Made by a program: the position numbers and the translations under genes. The notes under the pieces are model-generated. The model had not been told where the DNA came from. It saw only the letters and a program-made list of their open reading frames with translations, and made no database searches. Shown piece after piece: positions 62,101-64,000 of a stretch of DNA of 64,000 bases (positions within the stretch are counted from its first letter, which is position 1; each line of letters opens with the position of its first letter). This stretch comes from Clostridiales bacterium (lineage in GTDB: Bacteria > Bacillota > Clostridia > Oscillospirales > Oscillospiraceae): NCBI GenBank assembly GCA_004556205.1, contig SFIL01000016.1, forward strand, positions 1 through 64,000, in the 5' to 3' direction.

Positions 62101-64000
62101 CCGGGCATTGCGCTTTGGGTGATGCCCGTGATAACGGTGGAGGGATCGGCGCTGCCGTTTTGACCGCTGCCGGTGTTCTCCTCACGCGTCAGGACCAGCT
62201 TACCGTTATTGCCAAGCGTCGAGGACATTGCCGCGCAGGTAATGGTGGTAACATTACCGTCGCCGTCAGTCACATCCACGTCATGGGTCGCGCCGGCGGT
62301 GATGGTCGTTACATTGTCGTTCGTGCCGGTGACATTGCTGCTCTTTGCGGTCGCAACAGTGCTTGCCTCGCCGAAGGTAGCGGTATAGTATGCCGACTCG
62401 GTACTCAAGCTGTAAGAAACCGTCGTGGGCTTGTCGGTATAGTTGTTGGTATAGAGCGTCATGCCGCTGCTTGTCACCGCACTGAGCGTCTCAGAGGTCG
62501 GTTCAATGTCATAAGACAGCTTGACCGCCTCCGCCGCGACATAGGACTTATTCGCCGTATCATAGGAATAAGACGGCACAAGCTCTGACGGCAGGTTCCA
62601 TGTCAACGTCTGCCGTCCGTTTGTGTCGGTGGTCACGGTAACGCGCATGGTATCCAAAGAAACGGTATAGTCCGCGTAATCCGATGCGTTGAGCGGCTTG
62701 ACCGTGCCGGAATAGGTATAAGTGACTGTGTTTCCGCTCGTCGTGCGGGTTGCGTAATAGTTCGTTCCTGCGTAGTTGAGGACAGGAGCGGAGCTGATGT
62801 ACATGCCGTCTCCGATGGTATCGGTAAAAGTCGCCGTCGTGCCTGACTCCAGCGGACCATAATAGTCTGTCTGCGCGGTCGAGACGCTGATGGCGGCGAT
62901 ATCCGCGAAGACCTGCGCCATCGCGTAGCCCGTATTTGCGTTATCGACCACATAGCTGTCGGTGGCGTAATCATAGGTACCGGTGTAGCTGCTGCCGCCG
63001 AGATCGCTGTAAAGCAGGGAGGAATAGTTCTTGGTATTCCCGCTCGAGTCCTGTACGCTGTTGTTGACATAATAATCGCTGTCGCTGTTCAGCGCGGCAA
63101 CGTTTTCCGCCGTGGGGTTCAAAAAAGCGGAAGCGAAGGTGGAGCTGACATTGGAAAGAACGTCTACGCCGATGCCCACCGTCATGAAGCGGTAATTCGG
63201 ATTGGCGGTATAGTCGCTGCTGTATAGCTTTGCCATACGGTCGCTGTAATACTTTGCGGTGCGGACAGTATAATAGGCGATTTCATCAAGCGACTGATCG
63301 GTGTCGGACGAGCCGTCCCCGATGCCGGATTGGGTCGAGGAGGTAATGCTGTAATAGCTGCTGTTTGCCCAGGTAGGCTGTCCGTCGGTGATCAGCACGA
63401 CGACCGGCGTGCGGTAGACCGTCTCTCCCTTCACCGTCACGGTGCGGTCTGTGTTGGCGCTCATCATGTCATACGCCTTGGCAATGCCGGTCTGTGTAAA
63501 GGTACCGCCCGCCATGTTTACGGAACCGGTGCTTTCGGTCGCCGCGTCCGCCGCCTGGTAGGTAACATCGAGCTTCTTGGTCTCATAGGTGGAGTTGTCC
63601 GAAAGGGTCAGCGAGGTATCCGCCGTGCTGAAATCCACCTTGCTGTAACGATCCAACGGCAAGAGTACCTGTGCGTTGTTATCGCTCGTGCCGACCTCGA
63701 TGTTGCCGGAGAAGGTCACAACGCCCAAGCGGTTGTTCGTGCCCTCGATCACATTGTCGATCAGGGTGTTCATGCCCCAGGAGAGGTAATCCACGCGCGT
63801 CCAGTCGGTCGTGTCGGGCGTGACGACCGTCTCTTTCATGCTGCCGGAGATGTCCACGATTACAATGACATCCATCGGGACCAGATCCTCCGCAGTGACA
63901 TTCTCCTGATAATCCTTTGCCAGTGCGGAGAGCGTCGCGGTAAAGCTCTGTGTTACGGCATCATAGCTTACGCTCTTATCCGCATAAAAACTGCCCGCCA
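56178..64000 (-). CDS. Giant surface protein with two VWA domains and SLH anchor (N-terminus outside window)
   Basis: Over 2600 residues, open to the window edge. Two near-duplicate modules each have a VWA domain: MIDAS DISGSM at ~63850 and ~61955, with TDGQPTW about 480 bp downstream of each. Each VWA is followed by a beta-sandwich with TDTIGDGM…ITSAPVL. Then come a Cna-B-like region (DLMVYKSWVDADGN, ~60040), long Thr/Ser-rich beta repeats, a Gly-rich linker (GGGDTGGGETGG, ~59080), Ig-like and carbohydrate-binding-like regions (~58700-57300) and short CTxxG Cys repeats (~57100-56750). Three SLH motifs lie at ~56740-56180. Exported and wall-bound; likely an adhesin or structural fibre. The Met at 63875 is internal, not the start. 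Confidence 0.88.
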   Translation of the reverse strand, partial: AGSFYADKSVSYDAVTQSFTATLSALAKDYQENVTAEDLVPMDVIVIVDISGSMKETVVTPDTTDWTRVDYLSWGMNTLIDNVIEGTNNRLGVVTFSGNIEVGTSDNNAQVLLPLDRYSKVDFSTADTSLTLSDNSTYETKKLDVTYQAADAATESTGSVNMAGGTFTQTGIAKAYDMMSANTDRTVTVKGETVYRTPVVVLITDGQPTWANSSYYSITSSTQSGIGDGSSDTDQSLDEIAYYTVRTAKYYSDRMAKLYSSDYTANPNYRFMTVGIGVDVLSNVSSTFASAFLNPTAENVAALNSDSDYYVNNSVQDSSGNTKNYSSLLYSDLGGSSYTGTYDYATDSYVVDNANTGYAMAQVFADIAAISVSTAQTDYYGPLESGTTATFTDTIGDGMYISSAPVLNYAGTNYYATRTTSGNTVTYTYSGTVKPLNASDYADYTVSLDTMRVTVTTDTNGRQTLTWNLPSELVPSYSYDTANKSYVAAEAVKLSYDIEPTSETLSAVTSSGMTLYTNNYTDKPTTVSYSLSTESAYYTATFGEASTVATAKSSNVTGTNDNVTTITAGATHDVDVTDGDGNVTTITCAAMSSTLGNNGKLVLTREENTGSGQNGSADPSTVITGITQSAMPGTVNVDKTIGYDTASEEFNATLSAVAKDYYETLDENVSIPMDVVFVLDISGSMNTLLGSSTTSRRMAQVTTQINTLCSSLISANADNRIGIVTYSGAATTAGVTESNASALLSLGTYSSVSLSYSYDTTNSNGTLTALRNGSSYTGNSVTITGGTYTQTGIAAAYKMLSDETNRTYTTGGKTYDRTPVIILVTDGQPTWATTDYSNSVIGTSTIGNGTIGIASDGTQSDVSMDEIAYYTILSGQYFAGETKALYNGNPNSRFYTVGVGMNDMTADTDAIDSAFVTTVLDPSAENVSNLTSSSTLFNYASDLHTLLTASDTLYNGSSYADQYFNVSDADISGLSSALLSALQKTETRTVLHSALLDGTELVFTDTIGDGMEITSAPVLTYGGKEYLPTVSGGTYTYSGTVYPDASLTPVSLSGMRAAVTVNDSGAQVLTWTIPADLVPSYIYSAASGSYSATTPAYLNYNIAPTAEKKDSGETLYTNNWDTAPTTVVFTLDGDSPMVTTGEINDIPAVIKGENTTETNPNVNTTAFDSATNQVTVTLGNNGKWVSGLETTMHINVNTLWYDGEGVQLTNPDETTTDTLYRYSTDGSGNIVGAPTAVDSKTFGSGTWSGTFSDLPVKDENGNIYVYRITQTITSASGAVYTTTYQVNSGAEASTCGNVTRNNSTVTIYNRQPSASDLMVYKSWVDADGNHLTNTADLPEVTAQVMQVDTATAKAAPATHTVTFVFNHRYKEGSSIKDSYTPSSYSIEVSTGSTATLTINEASGLGAVDDNPTLAVTSTAESKTTHTLSYVSDMTYNHFITLSGGITVTNVTEDVTVTVLFTGVWSTSTFSTFDVTTAEVTSRSITPASSRAAGSTHTVSFLINGQSDSGTEECTGLSGATSTASFSVSGVEDGKTLTLTLTNASRLRMWCSTQQPTITVSSTGSASVTNTLAYTLDTSGSSISPYLNMTGTITVENITEDITVTVLLNETYTTATDFEAFEYTTDITGGSGTGGGDTGGGETGGGETGGETTVTETVYTTVTLNAANGWLVSLTDLPTALSDESYDHTYTYYVVETNGADYGVTYTNNDGVTAGLITMTNTAPVKTVPDTVVVDYGLPVDIHVLANDTFGTKGTLIGIGAVPTSTEATDELQSGFESTYTGLFGKAEISGDAVVYTPANMQMSDKEVFAYAVKYTDGDTVRYFYDTVTVAPATTIYYEDSFIALEGNWETAGESQSAHQSEDRPGDFEFPDYDADNVYGYDGAYDTCTTYSLGSAVKTTVSSDTYTQNRSWPTAKFTFSGTGFDLISLTSNQTGFITCRVYEGTTTDTVYKSWVVDTYYGYERTIDTENPWVKYTWTYNGERWSAVKECVAEKGADETVELPTNPQAGDVYVQYKENYVWTPATGADNSLYQIPVIKSPELPYGTYTVVITPTYIPFFDHTGAGSYDFYLDAVRVYNPVQNMDDYYVLDGEGWPQYIELRKQLLGKDASDNAEAYVNGISFIDGVDNGGVSDYESYGPNNEIYLNSRQAVAFALESNGASIASVQIGIKTFDQTGTLTASCVDTENNTLATDDLQIGTHTDMYYSLTNLNGVSCLQWQESGTVSQAIVLTNTGDTPITLTTLKITYKSQPTTEAELCMNLALMQAAGEHVTQKLASLQAKCYHRFTYAVTAAPTETDEGILTCTCADCGEVETLAMSVLSDARYTVEITSEPTCTTAGVRTYTDSEYAVSFSVAIPALGHDLVTDAAVAATCTQSGLTEGFHCTRCAYRVEQTVTEALGHSFAGGVCTLCGAEQPCSSVNYTDVPAESDWAHEGIDFVIERELMNGVGANTFAPDETMDRAMLVTVLWRLEGKPEVPAKAEFVDVPDGQWYSAAVAWTQSEGIVNGVGNGRFDPSGEVTREQAATVLYRYACSKQLSEKRGDLTRFADRDEVSAWAEEAVCWAEACGILQGSGEGERLLLMPTASLTRAQAAAMLMRYCNVTEATK

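Noticed and set aside
56154..62588. Several long plus-strand frames opposite the giant VWA/SLH gene
   Set aside because: Same reason: low-complexity antisense shadows with no domains, against an obvious real gene.

Overview
The window looks like a chromosomal segment of a Gram-positive, spore-forming, anaerobic member of the Clostridia, most likely an Oscillospiraceae/Ruminococcaceae-type gut bacterium. The evidence is a spoIIE sporulation phosphatase, surface proteins anchored by SLH domains, a monomeric [FeFe]-hydrogenase, Firmicutes-type ethanolamine utilisation genes, sigma-A promoters with consensus spacing, and intergenic regions packed with short palindromic repeats. There are no rRNA genes, tRNA genes, CRISPR arrays, phage genes or transposase genes that I can support.

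Layout. 0-5.6 kb: a BspA-type leucine-rich-repeat surface protein (cut by the window start), a long XRE-family regulator, folA-thyA (thymidylate and folate metabolism), and a zinc-ribbon membrane protein. 6-9 kb: a cobalt uptake system, cbiMN-cbiQ-cbiO. 9-14 kb: a small P-loop protein, a damaged glucose-6-phosphate isomerase gene, then an overlapping trio of ROK glucokinase, Mini-III RNase and RqcH/NFACT. 14.3-20.5 kb: an XRE repressor divergent from an SLH surface protein, with an operator-like repeat between them, then a double-headed 5'-nucleotidase with SLH domains. 20.7-32.7 kb: a CFI-box protein and, divergent from it, an ethanolamine microcompartment operon, eutG-A-B-C-L-E-M-T-D-hypothetical-N-H. 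32.8-37 kb: a small membrane protein, prfB, secG and the hydrogenase. 37-43 kb: an MFS transporter, an XRE/TPR regulator, spoIIE, a CYTH protein and a TSUP permease. 43-51 kb: a giant acyl-CoA dehydratase activase-like protein and a heterodimeric ABC exporter. 51-55.7 kb: two two-component systems, divergently arranged. 55.9-64 kb: an unrecognised 81-residue peptide gene overlapping the end of a giant surface protein with von Willebrand A and SLH domains, which runs off the window end.

How it fits together. The eut operon encodes the shell (EutM, EutL, EutN), the adenosylcobalamin-dependent lyase (EutBC), its reactivase (EutA), the adenosyltransferase (EutT), acetaldehyde dehydrogenase (EutE), alcohol dehydrogenase (EutG), phosphotransacylase (EutD/PduL type) and the permease EutH. 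The cobalt importer could supply the metal for the corrinoid cofactor. A second theme is the cell surface: one BspA-like protein and three SLH proteins, one with a candidate dedicated repressor.

The most unusual points are these. (1) At least four genes (pgi, eutL, eutN, eutH) appear to lack about 15-30 internal codons each, and in three of them the loss also shifts the frame by the same phase. (2) A small Cys-containing peptide gene is translationally coupled to the giant VWA/SLH protein. (3) Several families of intergenic palindromes occur, including a 55-bp unit inserted in opposite orientations in two copies of another repeat, and a string of six mini-hairpins separated by ACTTCAC-like spacers.
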